DNA of 64,000 bases, taken from NCBI GenBank assembly GCA_039819665.1, contig JBCBRM010000032.1, positions 1 through 64,000 on the forward strand, read 5' to 3'. The position numbers and the translations under genes are program-made. This document shows positions 54,999-64,000 of this stretch, piece by piece. The notes under the pieces were generated by a model that saw only the letters and a list, made by a program, of their open reading frames with translations, was not told the origin of the DNA and made no database searches. Source of the stretch: JAWPMV01 sp039819665 (GTDB lineage: Bacteria > Bacteroidota > Bacteroidia > J057). Within the stretch, counting starts at the first letter, position 1. Each line of letters starts with the position of its first letter.

Positions 54999-56909
54999 AT
55001 GATGAACCCCTCGACTCAGACTTTTGTAGTAAAGACACGCTTACTCCTTTTTGCTCTACTATTCCTTTCGATTTCACAACTTTCAGCACAATCGGGTATT
55101 CAACTAAGTCCTTTAGGAACCTATAGTTCTGGTATTTTCGATGATGCCGGTGCAGAAATCAGTGCCTATGATTTCCTTTCCCGAAGACTTTTTGTGGTAA
55201 ATGGTGGTGATGGTGCCATAGATGTATTGGATATACGCAATCCTCAGAATCCAACGAAATTATTTTCTATTGATACTTCCCCTTATGGTGCAGCTCCCAA
55301 TAGCGTAGCGGTATGGTTTGGCTTGGTAGCAGTTGCTGTTGAGAATGATGATAAACAATTGCCGGGAAAAGTGGTCTTTTTCAATAGAAACGGCCAATAT
55401 TTAAAAGATGTAACTGTTGGTGCGCTACCAGATATGCTTACTTTCACCTGGAATGGCCAATATGTACTGGTTGCAAATGAAGGTGAACCCAATGATGATT
55501 ATACCATTGATCCTGAGGGTTCAGTTAGTATCATTAGCTTGAAAAGAGGCATCCAAAATCTCACGCAGCATGATGTAAAAACTGCTGATTTTCGCCGTTT
55601 TAACAATGCTCATATCGACCCTCGTATCAGAATTTTTGGTCCTAATGCTTCTGTGGCTCAGGATCTGGAGCCTGAATATATCACAGTAGATTATTTTTCG
55701 CGTAAGGCCTGGGTAAGTCTTCAGGACAACAATGCCATAGCTGAAATTGACATCCGCCGTGGGAAGATCACAAAACTCTTTGCTTTAGGAACCAAGGATC
55801 ATAGCCTTCCAGGAAATGGTCTGGACGCGAGCAATCGCGATGCTGGCATCAATATTCAAAATTGGCCCGTAAAAGGTATGTATCAACCAGACGCAATTGC
55901 TTTTTACAGAGCTTATGGAAAAAAATTATTGGTAACTGCCAATGAAGGTGACTCTCGTGAGTACGAGGGGAATCCTGGCTTTGTAGATGAAGATAGAATC
56001 GATGACTTCAATTTAGATCCAACTGCATTTCCGAATGCCTCTGTCTTACAGGAAGATGAGAATCTTGGCCGATTAAAAGCAACCATCACAGAAGGAGACA
56101 TTGACAACGATGGAGATTACGACGAACTGTATAGTTATGGTGCTCGCTCCTTTTCTATTTGGGATACACGCGGAAATCAATTGTTTGACAGTGGCGACGA
56201 TTTCGAACAAATAACTGCTGCTGCGTATCCAGATGATTTCAACTCTACCAACGATGAAAATGATTCTTTTGACAATAGAAGTGATGATAAAGGACCCGAA
56301 CCGGAGGGAGTAGCTATTGGCTATGTAAATGGCCGCCAGTATGCTTTCATTGGTCTGGAAAGAATGGGAGGAATCATGGTATATGATATCAGTAATCCTT
56401 ACAGACCAAATTTCATTCAGTATATCAACAACAGAGACTTTGCAGGTGATGCTGAAGCGGGAACTGCCGGAGACCTCGCCCCCGAGGGAATTCTCTTTAT
56501 TCCAAGATGGCTGAGCCCCAATTTCAAACCTCTCCTGGTTGTTGCCAATGAGGTGAGTGGTACTACAACCATTTATGAAATCAATGATGCAAGTAGTTCT
56601 GCAAACAATTCATCAAGTAAAGTAGCAGAAGTTCCTTCCCTTCGTCTAAATAATTACCCTAACCCTTTCTCAGATAAAACGCTCATTGAGTTTGAACTTC
56701 CGGAAGCAGGTCAAACAAGCCTGGAAATTTATGATTTGCAAGGAAGGAAACTTAAGTCTTTAATCAATGCTGAACTTACAGCAGGTCAACATCAAGTAAA
56801 ATGGTCCGGAACGGATGAAGCCGGAAATGCATTGCCTTCTGGCGCTTACCTGTACAGACTTCAGTCTAATGGTTTCATTCAACTAAAGAAGCTAATCATT
56901 GCCAGATAA
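54999..56909 (+). CDS. choice-of-anchor I beta-propeller protein with T9SS sorting domain
   Basis: 636 aa. Signal peptide (about 1-31, ending QLSAQ). Residues 35-545 form the choice-of-anchor I propeller (ISAYDFLSRRLFVVNGGDG, VLVANEGEPNDDY, DLEPEYITVDYFSRKAWVSL, KLLVTANEGDSREY, PEGVAIGYVNGRQYAF), related to alkaline-phosphatase-like surface proteins. Acidic loops (DNDGDYDE) suggest calcium binding. The final ~80 residues (LNNYPNPFSDKTLIEFELPE to the basic end) are a type A T9SS sorting domain. Surface-exposed; substrate unknown. Confidence 0.9.
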   Translation: MMNPSTQTFVVKTRLLLFALLFLSISQLSAQSGIQLSPLGTYSSGIFDDAGAEISAYDFLSRRLFVVNGGDGAIDVLDIRNPQNPTKLFSIDTSPYGAAPNSVAVWFGLVAVAVENDDKQLPGKVVFFNRNGQYLKDVTVGALPDMLTFTWNGQYVLVANEGEPNDDYTIDPEGSVSIISLKRGIQNLTQHDVKTADFRRFNNAHIDPRIRIFGPNASVAQDLEPEYITVDYFSRKAWVSLQDNNAIAEIDIRRGKITKLFALGTKDHSLPGNGLDASNRDAGINIQNWPVKGMYQPDAIAFYRAYGKKLLVTANEGDSREYEGNPGFVDEDRIDDFNLDPTAFPNASVLQEDENLGRLKATITEGDIDNDGDYDELYSYGARSFSIWDTRGNQLFDSGDDFEQITAAAYPDDFNSTNDENDSFDNRSDDKGPEPEGVAIGYVNGRQYAFIGLERMGGIMVYDISNPYRPNFIQYINNRDFAGDAEAGTAGDLAPEGILFIPRWLSPNFKPLLVVANEVSGTTTIYEINDASSSANNSSSKVAEVPSLRLNNYPNPFSDKTLIEFELPEAGQTSLEIYDLQGRKLKSLINAELTAGQHQVKWSGTDEAGNALPSGAYLYRLQSNGFIQLKKLIIAR

Positions 56910-56938
56910 TTCTGGACAGCTATTAATACGCCTAATAG

Positions 56939-56967
56939 CCCTCCATCATCCATGGAGGGTTTTTTTC
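56939..56967 (+). terminator. rho-independent terminator of the choice-of-anchor I gene
   Basis: ccctccat (56939-56946) pairs with atggaggg (56952-56959) around catcc, followed by T (56960-56967). It lies in the gap between two convergent genes. Confidence 0.93.
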
Positions 56968-59310
56968 TTACCAGGCTTTTCTGAAGCCTATACTGTCCAG
57001 AATAAGCAGGCCTTTTTCTGTTTTGTTAAATACAAACCTAATGCTTTGAATCGATTGAAAATCAAAGTCCGGATGGTGGGTGAGATAGGATTCTAAAGGA
57101 AAAACAAAGCTTTGAAAGATACTTTCTGATTGGGAATCTCCAAAGATGAAATCATCCTTCATAACTTTAACTTTGAGGATTTTATGTAAAGGGCTAAAAT
57201 CGCTTAGTGGAAATTCCAAAACAGCGCCCTTCTCGTCCTTAAGTTGGATTGTTAGGTCAATTCCTTCTGCTTTTTTCTCCTCCTCATCTTCATTTTCACC
57301 CTCATCAGTTTCATTCTCATCATCTTCCTCTTTATCCTTTTCGGATTCATTATTCTCCTCATCCTTGACCCATTTTCCTTTAGACTTGGGATTGGTTGAG
57401 CCTTTGACATGAGACATGCTGAAAACCAATTGGCTACTTGAGTCTACATGTATCTCGGATCCCTTTAGATCCATGTGAAAGAAAGCTGTATCTGTTTGAT
57501 CTTCATCTCTATGCCAACCTAAATAAACCGCCCGAGTTTCCTTTACCCCATATTTCATCTTAACATTGGCCTCTTTCCATACTGTTACATTGGAGGCTGA
57601 AAAGGCATTTAGATTATAGGGGCTACTAAGTAAATCAAGGTCCTCATCAAACTTGCTTAGGAATTGCATTTCCGTATCCTCAAATTGATTCAGATATACA
57701 TTTTCGGGAAGAAAATCGGCTCCTATACGAGCATCAGTAAATAGGGGTAGATATTCTGTTTTTCCTTTCAATGAAGCATCCAGAAACGCACTGATATAGA
57801 CCTTGGCAATTTGTTCCTGATCCGTTGCAGGCATCAATTGTTTGAGGTTGAGTAAGCGGGTGAAAGAAACGCCTCCCCGATCATTGTCGCCCCAGGAGGT
57901 GTTGAATTGGCCGTGATTTGCTCCATAGATGTAAAGACCGGCCTTGAAATGGTAGAGAGAATCGGTATAGTTAATTCTCTCATATATGCGTGAACCTGCA
58001 AAGCTTGTTACGTCAGCATCCTGAGCTCCATGTAAGGAGAAATAGTTTACATTGTTAAAATAGGTACGGGTTCTACCGGGTTGGTATTGCCCATCTACAG
58101 GAGCGATGGCACATACGGCTTTTATATTAAAGTCATAGTCAAACTTTACACTTCCATCATCTGGATAGGCAGATAATTGATTGAAAGCAGCAGCATGGGA
58201 CATGGCTTCTCCTCCTCTTGAATGCCCTATTAGTGCAATATTTGCTGTATCTAACTTTCCAAAGAAAGGATGCTCTGCTTCTTCATTCCATTGATGCCAA
58301 AGTTTTAAGTGCTCCAATAATATCCATGCACGTGCATCATTCTCCTTTTCCAGACCTCCAAAAATATCGGACCATGATCCATTGAGGAAATTTTCATCTA
58401 CCGTTGCAAAAATATAACCTCGGCTTGCCAGCATTTCCCCTAAATATCCATAACCCACATCAGAATAATCCTGCATGCCATGATTTCCATGGGTAATGAG
58501 AACAAGGGGAAAAGGACCTTCCCCTTCCGGATACCAAACCTGGGCATTTAAAGGAAGTTTCCGATAGTCATGACCCCAATACCAAGTCCGATACCAACCT
58601 GCAAAGCCTTCCCATTCATCCAGAAAGGCAGTCCCATCAACCGTAGGGCTTATATAATCAGCATCTGGCCCAAATCCTTTTCGGTGTTTGTCCTTCCCAC
58701 TTCCATAAAAGAATTCTCTAACGGTATACCCTCCCCTTTCACTGGGATCTGCCAGAACAGGATGGGACCATTTAGCTTTGCTAAGTTCTGGTAAAGGATC
58801 CTCAAGATCAAAGCCTCTGGGTGCAAAATAAAGGATGGCTGCTATGAGCATGCTACTTCCCAGACCCAGTCCAAGAAAGGTGGTGATTTTATGTGCTCTG
58901 GGTTTTGTCTTGAAAGTTTTTGAACTCAAAACGGCAATGGAAGCTCCCAAAAGAGAAGCCATTAGTATCATGTAGATCAGATGCTTTTCTGAAAATCCTC
59001 CAGCGATTAAGAGCAAAGGAACAGAAGCAAAAAGCGTCCAGTGATATTTTTCAGGGAGTTTGCTTAGTTTTTTTGATAGACTGGAAAGCAACATTCCTCC
59101 TAAGATGCTGCTTGCTATAAATAATATTAGAAATAAGATAATTCGCCAATCATTGGAAGAGAGAGTTGTGAGAAAACCGGATATAACGAAGAGGGTGAGA
59201 GAAGAATAGAGCAGGCCCTTTTGAGCTCCCATAAAAGCCCGCTTCCCAGGCTGGATGCTCTCTTGTTTTTCTCTTATCCAACGTATTAGTCTTAGGTAGT
59301 AATGGCGCAT
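56968..59310 (-). CDS. large membrane-anchored alpha/beta-hydrolase (chlorophyllase/platelet-activating-factor-hydrolase-like)
   Basis: 780 aa. Four or five TM helices (about 25-175) lead into an outward-facing domain. The hydrolase core starts PLVLITHGNHGMQDYSD (oxyanion) and has the nucleophile elbow IGHSRGGEAMSHAA, the acid in FSLHGAQDADVTSF and the His in YGANHGQFNTSWG. These motifs fit the chlorophyllase, PET-hydrolase and PAF-acetylhydrolase-like group. A very acidic loop (about 680-712) interrupts a C-terminal beta-sandwich (about 610-780). Inner membrane, catalytic side outside. Convergent with the T9SS propeller gene. Confidence 0.85.
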   Translation of the reverse strand: MRHYYLRLIRWIREKQESIQPGKRAFMGAQKGLLYSSLTLFVISGFLTTLSSNDWRIILFLILFIASSILGGMLLSSLSKKLSKLPEKYHWTLFASVPLLLIAGGFSEKHLIYMILMASLLGASIAVLSSKTFKTKPRAHKITTFLGLGLGSSMLIAAILYFAPRGFDLEDPLPELSKAKWSHPVLADPSERGGYTVREFFYGSGKDKHRKGFGPDADYISPTVDGTAFLDEWEGFAGWYRTWYWGHDYRKLPLNAQVWYPEGEGPFPLVLITHGNHGMQDYSDVGYGYLGEMLASRGYIFATVDENFLNGSWSDIFGGLEKENDARAWILLEHLKLWHQWNEEAEHPFFGKLDTANIALIGHSRGGEAMSHAAAFNQLSAYPDDGSVKFDYDFNIKAVCAIAPVDGQYQPGRTRTYFNNVNYFSLHGAQDADVTSFAGSRIYERINYTDSLYHFKAGLYIYGANHGQFNTSWGDNDRGGVSFTRLLNLKQLMPATDQEQIAKVYISAFLDASLKGKTEYLPLFTDARIGADFLPENVYLNQFEDTEMQFLSKFDEDLDLLSSPYNLNAFSASNVTVWKEANVKMKYGVKETRAVYLGWHRDEDQTDTAFFHMDLKGSEIHVDSSSQLVFSMSHVKGSTNPKSKGKWVKDEENNESEKDKEEDDENETDEGENEDEEEKKAEGIDLTIQLKDEKGAVLEFPLSDFSPLHKILKVKVMKDDFIFGDSQSESIFQSFVFPLESYLTHHPDFDFQSIQSIRFVFNKTEKGLLILDSIGFRKAW

Positions 59311-59455
59311 TCTGTGGTGTTTAGAAGGAAAGACAGCAATATTGAGCAGGAGGTTGGCTAACCTCCTCTCATTCCCTCGATTTATTTCAATATATAATAG
59401 TAAATCTAATCCCTAAGCAAAAGGATGAAGCTACTATGGGTAAAATATATGGGTT

Positions 59456-60883
59456 TTATCCTTTATAAAGATTTAAGCAAGAAGAATTAGGCTCTTTATT
59501 CGGATTCTCCATAAACTCAAGCATGACTTTTTCCCGACAATCTTCATTTCCCCCTCCATGTCCCCCTTCATCCAGGATATAGAGATAGGAATTACTTAGA
59601 CGTTTTTGAAAAATATGACCATTTTCTGGAGGGGTAACCGGATCATATTGATTGACCATGATGAGGGTAGGCACGGCTGATTGTTTGAAGTCCCGTTCAG
59701 ACAAAGGCAAAATGGATTGATGCCAGTAATTCATAGTAGCAGTATAGACCGAAGTGAAAATCCCTAATCTTGCGGGAAGTAGCTCCATATCCTGATAAAC
59801 CTCATCTATTTTCACCGGAGTGTTTTCTTCATGAAACATCTCATAACGTTCTACCGAAATCCACATAGAAGAGTTATAAAAATTGGTGAAAAGGATTTCG
59901 TTTGCCAATACTGCTTCAATAGGATCTGTGTCTCCTGTTTTATAAGCCATGATCAATTCAGGAGCTTTTTCTCTGGATGCATTTCCATACAAGAGCCTCC
60001 TAAGTAAATAAACTGCATCCTGTGCATTCACATAAAAGTCTTCCCCCTTGACACTTGCTTTTATGGGCTTCGCTTTAAGCTTCTTTATAGCAGCTATATA
60101 TTCTTCTTTCAGATTTGGGTATTTGGACCTGCAAGCATTGCTACCCTCACAATAGTCAAAAATCCTGCTCAGGGCCAGGCTATAACTTTTCATTCTGTTT
60201 ATGAGGAAATCCTCTCCCAGGGGATTGGGCGAATTGATCAAACTACAATTGACTTTCTCCGGAAACATATCCTGAACTACCCTGGCCAAACGGGTGCCAT
60301 AAGAACCTCCGGAAATGTTGTATTTCTCATATCCCAGATGATCCATAAGCACACCCACATCTCTGGCATTTTGGAAGGTATTATAATGCTCCAAACCGAT
60401 ACCTTGCTCATCACACATTTTCTTATATTTTTTGATCAGCTCGTTCATCAGGTCCTGCTCTTTGTCTTCATCCGCATTTTTTGACATAAGGGTGAAGAAA
60501 TCTGCTTCCATATTCGGCAAAGCGGATGAGTATCCGATGCCTCTTTGGTCAAACATAATTATATCATGATCCTGGTTTGTGATACCTTTAGCTTCTGCTT
60601 GCACAATCATCGGATGAATGGAGGCTCCTCCCGGACCTCCTGAGAAGTAAATCAAGGGATAAGCTTTGGAAGCTTTATTTCTGGCTTTTAGCACCACATA
60701 GGCAATTTCAATTTTTCTGCCTGTTTTATCCTCATGATTCTCGGGTACCTCTAACAGGCCACATTGTACATCTTCCAACTCACTCATACCAGGAATGAAT
60801 TCACAGGATTGAGCTCCTAAATTTGTATCCAAGCTAGCAAAAAGACAAAGGAAGAGAATCTGGAAGCAGTTATATCTATTCAT
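59456..60883 (-). CDS. secreted alpha/beta-hydrolase, proline iminopeptidase/tripeptidyl aminopeptidase-like (S33)
   Basis: 475 aa. Signal peptide (about 1-24, ending NLGAQ). YFSGGPGGASIHP gives the oxyanion motif of S33 peptidases, IMFDQRGIGYSSA is the family signature and SGGSYGTRLARV the nucleophile elbow. The C-terminal acid and histidine are in MVNQYDPVTPP and DEGGHGG. It removes N-terminal residues, often proline, from peptides in the periplasm. Its C-terminal region carries extra cysteines (CRSKYPN, EDCREK) that may form disulfides. Confidence 0.88.
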   Translation of the reverse strand: MNRYNCFQILFLCLFASLDTNLGAQSCEFIPGMSELEDVQCGLLEVPENHEDKTGRKIEIAYVVLKARNKASKAYPLIYFSGGPGGASIHPMIVQAEAKGITNQDHDIIMFDQRGIGYSSALPNMEADFFTLMSKNADEDKEQDLMNELIKKYKKMCDEQGIGLEHYNTFQNARDVGVLMDHLGYEKYNISGGSYGTRLARVVQDMFPEKVNCSLINSPNPLGEDFLINRMKSYSLALSRIFDYCEGSNACRSKYPNLKEEYIAAIKKLKAKPIKASVKGEDFYVNAQDAVYLLRRLLYGNASREKAPELIMAYKTGDTDPIEAVLANEILFTNFYNSSMWISVERYEMFHEENTPVKIDEVYQDMELLPARLGIFTSVYTATMNYWHQSILPLSERDFKQSAVPTLIMVNQYDPVTPPENGHIFQKRLSNSYLYILDEGGHGGGNEDCREKVMLEFMENPNKEPNSSCLNLYKG

Positions 60884-61045
60884 TACTAAGGATTTAGGCT
60901 AATTATACATAAGATTCCTTGGAGTTAAGGAAAAATTGCAGATCTCTGAGATCAATTTGCAGAAAACGGCATTGGGGGCATTTAGAAGCATGCTAGTAAA
61001 AAAACTCTTACCTTCAAATGGCACATAAGAGTTGTTCTAGGAGTC

Positions 61046-61735
61046 TTAATCATTAAAAATAAAGAAGCCATATCCTCCCGGATCACGGATAATCACATTG
61101 TCCACTATTCCTTCTTTATTGAAGACGGTTATACTTTCAGTGATGGGAATACCCGCTTTTTTGATCTTGGCGATCACTGGTAGATTCTTCCCTCCATTAA
61201 AATAGGTCATAGAAGGATTGAAAAATAGATGGGGACATGCATTGGGTTTCATAAGGCTGATTCCTATTCCACTTGCATGTTGGTAAGCGGCCCAACCTTG
61301 CTCTGGTCCTCCCATCGTTTTGCTGAATCCCAGAATTTCATATATCTCAGCCGCTGCAGCAATATCAATAGTTTCAAAACTCAATCCGGCAAAATTCCCC
61401 AGATGGGAAAAACTATTTTCTTCCGCTTTTATTTCCAGCCCAGTCTCTCCTTCGATCAGGTAAATCCAGACCCCACTTCGATCTGCAATTAAAGCTCCTT
61501 CCTCTGTCTCTAAGACTGGCAGGATCATTTTGAGTTTCTCGATTTCCTCTTTCCAGCCATCCTTATAAATTTTCAATCCCGCTCTGGCAAAACGATCTGC
61601 ATTGATCTCGATAAAAGCTTTACCATCTGAAACGATACAGGGTTTTTCTTGAGAAATAATCTTGAATCCGAGGCGGGTATAAAAGGAAAGACTTTCTTCC
61701 AGAGAAGGGCAAGGAGTTTGGATGATTGCCTGCAT
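61046..61735 (-). CDS. VOC-family protein (glyoxalase/bleomycin-resistance fold), two modules
   Basis: 229 aa from the ATG at 61735; a longer frame upstream adds a non-conserved basic stretch. The first module starts IIQTPCPSLEESLSFYTRLG (about 4-23) and the second LSFETIDIAAAAEIYEILGF. Both follow the beta-alpha-beta-beta-beta VOC fold, ending IIRDPGGYGFFIF. Metal ligands are incomplete, so a dioxygenase or isomerase reaction cannot be assigned; a small-molecule binding role is also possible. Cytoplasmic, monocistronic. Confidence 0.82.
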   Translation of the reverse strand: MQAIIQTPCPSLEESLSFYTRLGFKIISQEKPCIVSDGKAFIEINADRFARAGLKIYKDGWKEEIEKLKMILPVLETEEGALIADRSGVWIYLIEGETGLEIKAEENSFSHLGNFAGLSFETIDIAAAAEIYEILGFSKTMGGPEQGWAAYQHASGIGISLMKPNACPHLFFNPSMTYFNGGKNLPVIAKIKKAGIPITESITVFNKEGIVDNVIIRDPGGYGFFIFND

Positions 61736-61855
61736 GTGATAGATTTTAGTGTTGTAAAGCTGGTGAATTTGCTTTTTGAAAATAAGAGAATTTCGAAAAT
61801 AGCCCAAGCATCTCTCTAAAATCCGTAGATTCAAATTTCTTTCAAACATGGATTT

Positions 61856-63133
61856 ATGAAAACTAGAAGCAGACGCAATTTCCTACGAGCCGGGCTTTTG
61901 GGGCTGGCGGGATTACCGATACTTTCAGAAGCACGTCAGAAGGATCTCTTTCAGAGCTGGGAGCAGTTGGGGAAATCTCTTTCGACCAAAGAAGATGAGG
62001 CTTACTGGGAGGAAATAAGTGATCAATTTAGCTTTGAGGATGGCTTTACCTATTTCAATACAGGTTCTTTAGGGCCTTGTCCCAAATTTATCGTGAAAGC
62101 TACCAATGGATTTCGTGCTACACTGGATGGCTTTCCCTCCAAGTATATGTGGGGAGGCTGGCAGGAAGAAAAAGAAAAAGTCCGTACAAAGGTAGCCCAA
62201 CTGATGAAAGCTGATGAAGAGGAAATTGCTTTGATCCATAATACAACTGAAGGGATGAACCTCATTGCTTCAAGTATGGACTTGAAAAAAGGAGATGAAG
62301 TTATTCTCTGCGATCACGAACATATGAGTGCCGTGGCTCCCTGGCGATTTCATCAGGAAAGTAAGGGTATAAAGCTGGTCAGGCCGAAACTACCTATTTT
62401 GCCAGAGTCAAAGGAAGAATTGGTTGAGGTTTTTAGAAAAGCGATAACAAAAAAGACCAAGGTCATATCCGTTGTTCATCTCACCAATACAAATGGCATG
62501 ATTCTGCCTATTAAGGAAATTTCAGAAATGGCACATGAAAAAGGCATACTGGTAGCAGTAGATGGTGCCCAGTCTTCCTGTTCTATAGATTTTGGTTTGC
62601 AAGACCTGGGATGTGATTTTTATGCAAACAGTGCACATAAATGGCTGTTTTCTCCTAAAGGCATGGGTATTTTTTATGCGAAAAAGAAAGCTCAGAAACT
62701 ATTGACCCCGATGATTGTAGCCAGGGGATACAAGGATAAGAGTATTCGACGTTTTGAAAATTATAATACCCGCAATTTGCCTGAATACTTAGGCGTGGGA
62801 GCGGCCGTGGATTATCGAAATGAGATTGGGCATGAAAGAATTGTTGGAAGGCATTATGAGTTGAAAAGATATTTTCGGGATAAAGTCTCGAATATTGAGG
62901 GGCTGAAATTAAAAAGTCCTGCAGCAGATGATCTTTCAGGCCCTATTCAGGCGGTGGAAGTGCTTGGGAAAGATGTTTGGAAAGTAAAGAGAGCCTTAGC
63001 AGAAGAATATAAAATTGACTGCCGACCCATGAGTACTCATGGCCTCAATGCATTGAGGATTTCATTGTCTTTATGCACGTCGAAGAAGGATGTGGACTAT
63101 TTACTAAAGGCTTTAGAAGAGCAGACGGCTTAA
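61856..63133 (+). CDS. Tat-exported class V aminotransferase-fold PLP enzyme (isopenicillin-N-epimerase-like)
   Basis: 425 aa. The N terminus MKTRSRRNFLRAGLLGLAGL carries a twin-arginine (RR-x-FLR) signal with a hydrophobic stretch, so the folded, PLP-loaded enzyme is exported. The PLP fold is clear: HNTTEGMNLIASSM, DGAQSSCSIDFGLQDLGCDF with the PLP-binding Asp, and the Schiff-base Lys in NSAHKWLFSPKGMG. Members of this group catalyse racemisation, cysteine desulfuration or lyase reactions on amino acids. The substrate cannot be read off. Monocistronic. Confidence 0.88.
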   Translation: MKTRSRRNFLRAGLLGLAGLPILSEARQKDLFQSWEQLGKSLSTKEDEAYWEEISDQFSFEDGFTYFNTGSLGPCPKFIVKATNGFRATLDGFPSKYMWGGWQEEKEKVRTKVAQLMKADEEEIALIHNTTEGMNLIASSMDLKKGDEVILCDHEHMSAVAPWRFHQESKGIKLVRPKLPILPESKEELVEVFRKAITKKTKVISVVHLTNTNGMILPIKEISEMAHEKGILVAVDGAQSSCSIDFGLQDLGCDFYANSAHKWLFSPKGMGIFYAKKKAQKLLTPMIVARGYKDKSIRRFENYNTRNLPEYLGVGAAVDYRNEIGHERIVGRHYELKRYFRDKVSNIEGLKLKSPAADDLSGPIQAVEVLGKDVWKVKRALAEEYKIDCRPMSTHGLNALRISLSLCTSKKDVDYLLKALEEQTA

Positions 63134-63181
63134 TTGATAATAAAAAGAGCGCAGGGGCAACTCAGTACGCTGCCCTTATAT

Positions 63182-63940
63182 TCATTTTGCCTTTCCTTTC
63201 AACATATACCCCACTATTTGCATACCAGCATTTAGTAAACTGACTTTGGAAGCAGGATTGGAAATATTGCATCTGGCAGCTGGTATCTTAGCAGCAGCAT
63301 AGCAGCATTTCTTGATCTCTTGTAAGATATATGCACCATATCCCTTGCCCCGAAAATCTTTGGCTACTTCCATATAAAGGTCCACAAAAGGATGATTGTA
63401 GTGGGTGAGAAAACCACCATCAGCGATGACCTTCCCCCCAAATTCAAGCACATATGCACCTTTGTCAGAATCTTTCTTGCCAAATACTTCTTCTCCTTTT
63501 CTTATGGGGCGAAAAGTTACTTCCTCCTTTGCTATTTGGCTGCTATGACTTTCCCCAAAAAGTATGACTTCACTTTCAATCTCTTTTCCAAATTCATACA
63601 TCATAGGGGAAAGGATCAAATCATTACTTTGGCATTCCAGGAAAGCTGCCTGACTTCTTTTCAAAAGTTCAGCAAAAAATATAGAGGATTTATTGCTGAA
63701 TTGAGGCAAAAGATAGAATTCGAAAATGGAATCTCGATCTGCTAGCTTCTCTAATCCTTTTACAGATCCATAGCCCACTTTTTCACCTGACAGGAAAATG
63801 AGATAAGAATCTGACCAATTTCTAATGTGGCAGGAGTGATATCGAATCTGAAAATTGCATTCCTGTAGATATAGATCACGCAATGGTAAGATATCTGTTA
63901 ACTCTACTTTTTGAATGTCAATTTTCAGTTCTTTCATCAA
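63182..63940 (-). CDS. GNAT-family N-acetyltransferase
   Basis: 252 aa. The acetyl-CoA motif is in DFRGKGYGAYILQEI (about 195-209), preceded by the strand YVLEFGGKVIADGGFL and followed by NISNPASKVSLLNAGM, the usual motif A and B layout. The N-terminal half is poorly conserved and may bind the acceptor. Cytoplasmic. Its ATG overlaps the stop of a gene entering from the right (TGATG), implying translational coupling. Confidence 0.85.
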   Translation of the reverse strand: MMKELKIDIQKVELTDILPLRDLYLQECNFQIRYHSCHIRNWSDSYLIFLSGEKVGYGSVKGLEKLADRDSIFEFYLLPQFSNKSSIFFAELLKRSQAAFLECQSNDLILSPMMYEFGKEIESEVILFGESHSSQIAKEEVTFRPIRKGEEVFGKKDSDKGAYVLEFGGKVIADGGFLTHYNHPFVDLYMEVAKDFRGKGYGAYILQEIKKCCYAAAKIPAARCNISNPASKVSLLNAGMQIVGYMLKGKAK

Positions 63941-64000
63941 TCCTGGATTTTATGCTTTAACAGCCATTTATAAAATTCAACACTCTCATACATAGGAGAC
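63940..64000 (-). CDS. C-terminal end of a gene running in from the right (partial)
   Basis: On the minus strand the last ~20 codons read SPMYESVEFYKWLLKHKIQD and end with TGA at 63942-63940, which overlaps the ATG of the GNAT gene in TGATG. The stretch is free of stops to the window edge and has a helical, coding-like composition. The overlap is typical of operon partners. Family unknown. Confidence 0.5.

Overview
The window looks like one end of a contig from a Bacteroidota chromosome, probably a Saprospiria- or Cytophagia-like marine or soil bacterium. Three secreted proteins carry C-terminal type IX secretion (T9SS) sorting domains. Many genes sit just behind TAnnTTTG-type -7 promoter boxes, some with a TTTG or TTG -33 box. 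Shine-Dalgarno motifs are weak or absent, and metabolic families typical of the phylum are present. No tRNA, CRISPR array, prophage or intact insertion sequence was seen.

Layout. Positions 1-2212 are a perfect inverted repeat made of the 3' third of a 23S rRNA gene facing its own mirror image. It continues on the + strand into a 5S rRNA gene and terminator, and is most likely an assembly fold-back at a contig end. After about 700 bp without genes comes an unusual accessory cluster (3160-7046): a SARP/BTAD-type regulator with a degenerate receiver domain, then three proteins that appear to share a C-terminal beta-sandwich domain. Direct repeats at 11-bp intervals, like SARP operators, lie upstream of two of them. 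Small secreted or unknown proteins follow (7061-9077), then a PIN-PhoH ATPase, a cluster of DnaA-box-like sites, an ankyrin protein, CrtZ, aspartate kinase and a TSUP transporter.

14.8-24.1 kb holds a di-haem peroxidase lipoprotein, a T9SS esterase, mnmA, polyphosphate glucokinase, an alpha/beta hydrolase, two small membrane proteins and a C1 peptidase. 24.3-28.6 kb is a redox and alkane module: two MDR oxidoreductases, a DJ-1/PfpI protein, and alkB facing a TetR gene across a perfect inverted-repeat operator. 28.6-32.2 kb has an HI0933-type flavoprotein, a lipoprotein, a membrane-anchored AraC-like protein and a methyltransferase.

32.7-36.0 kb encodes the second standout: a large protein that reads as a degenerate Hsp70/actin-like domain, coiled coil, long acidic linker and C-terminal pseudokinase, in an apparent operon with a TonB-like protein. 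37.6-41.4 kb is a compact oxidative pentose phosphate operon (gnd, zwf, pgl) followed by a GT32 glycosyltransferase. Next come guaA, a PMT-type glycosyltransferase, a carB without its allosteric domain, a Dph6-like ATPase and an intracellular GH32.

51.0-64.0 kb carries T9SS-secreted LamG and choice-of-anchor I proteins, a broken class III nucleotide cyclase, a PNPOx-like protein, an arylamine N-acetyltransferase, two further alpha/beta hydrolases, a VOC protein, a Tat-exported PLP enzyme and a GNAT acetyltransferase.

All functional names come from reading protein motifs by eye. No database search was run.
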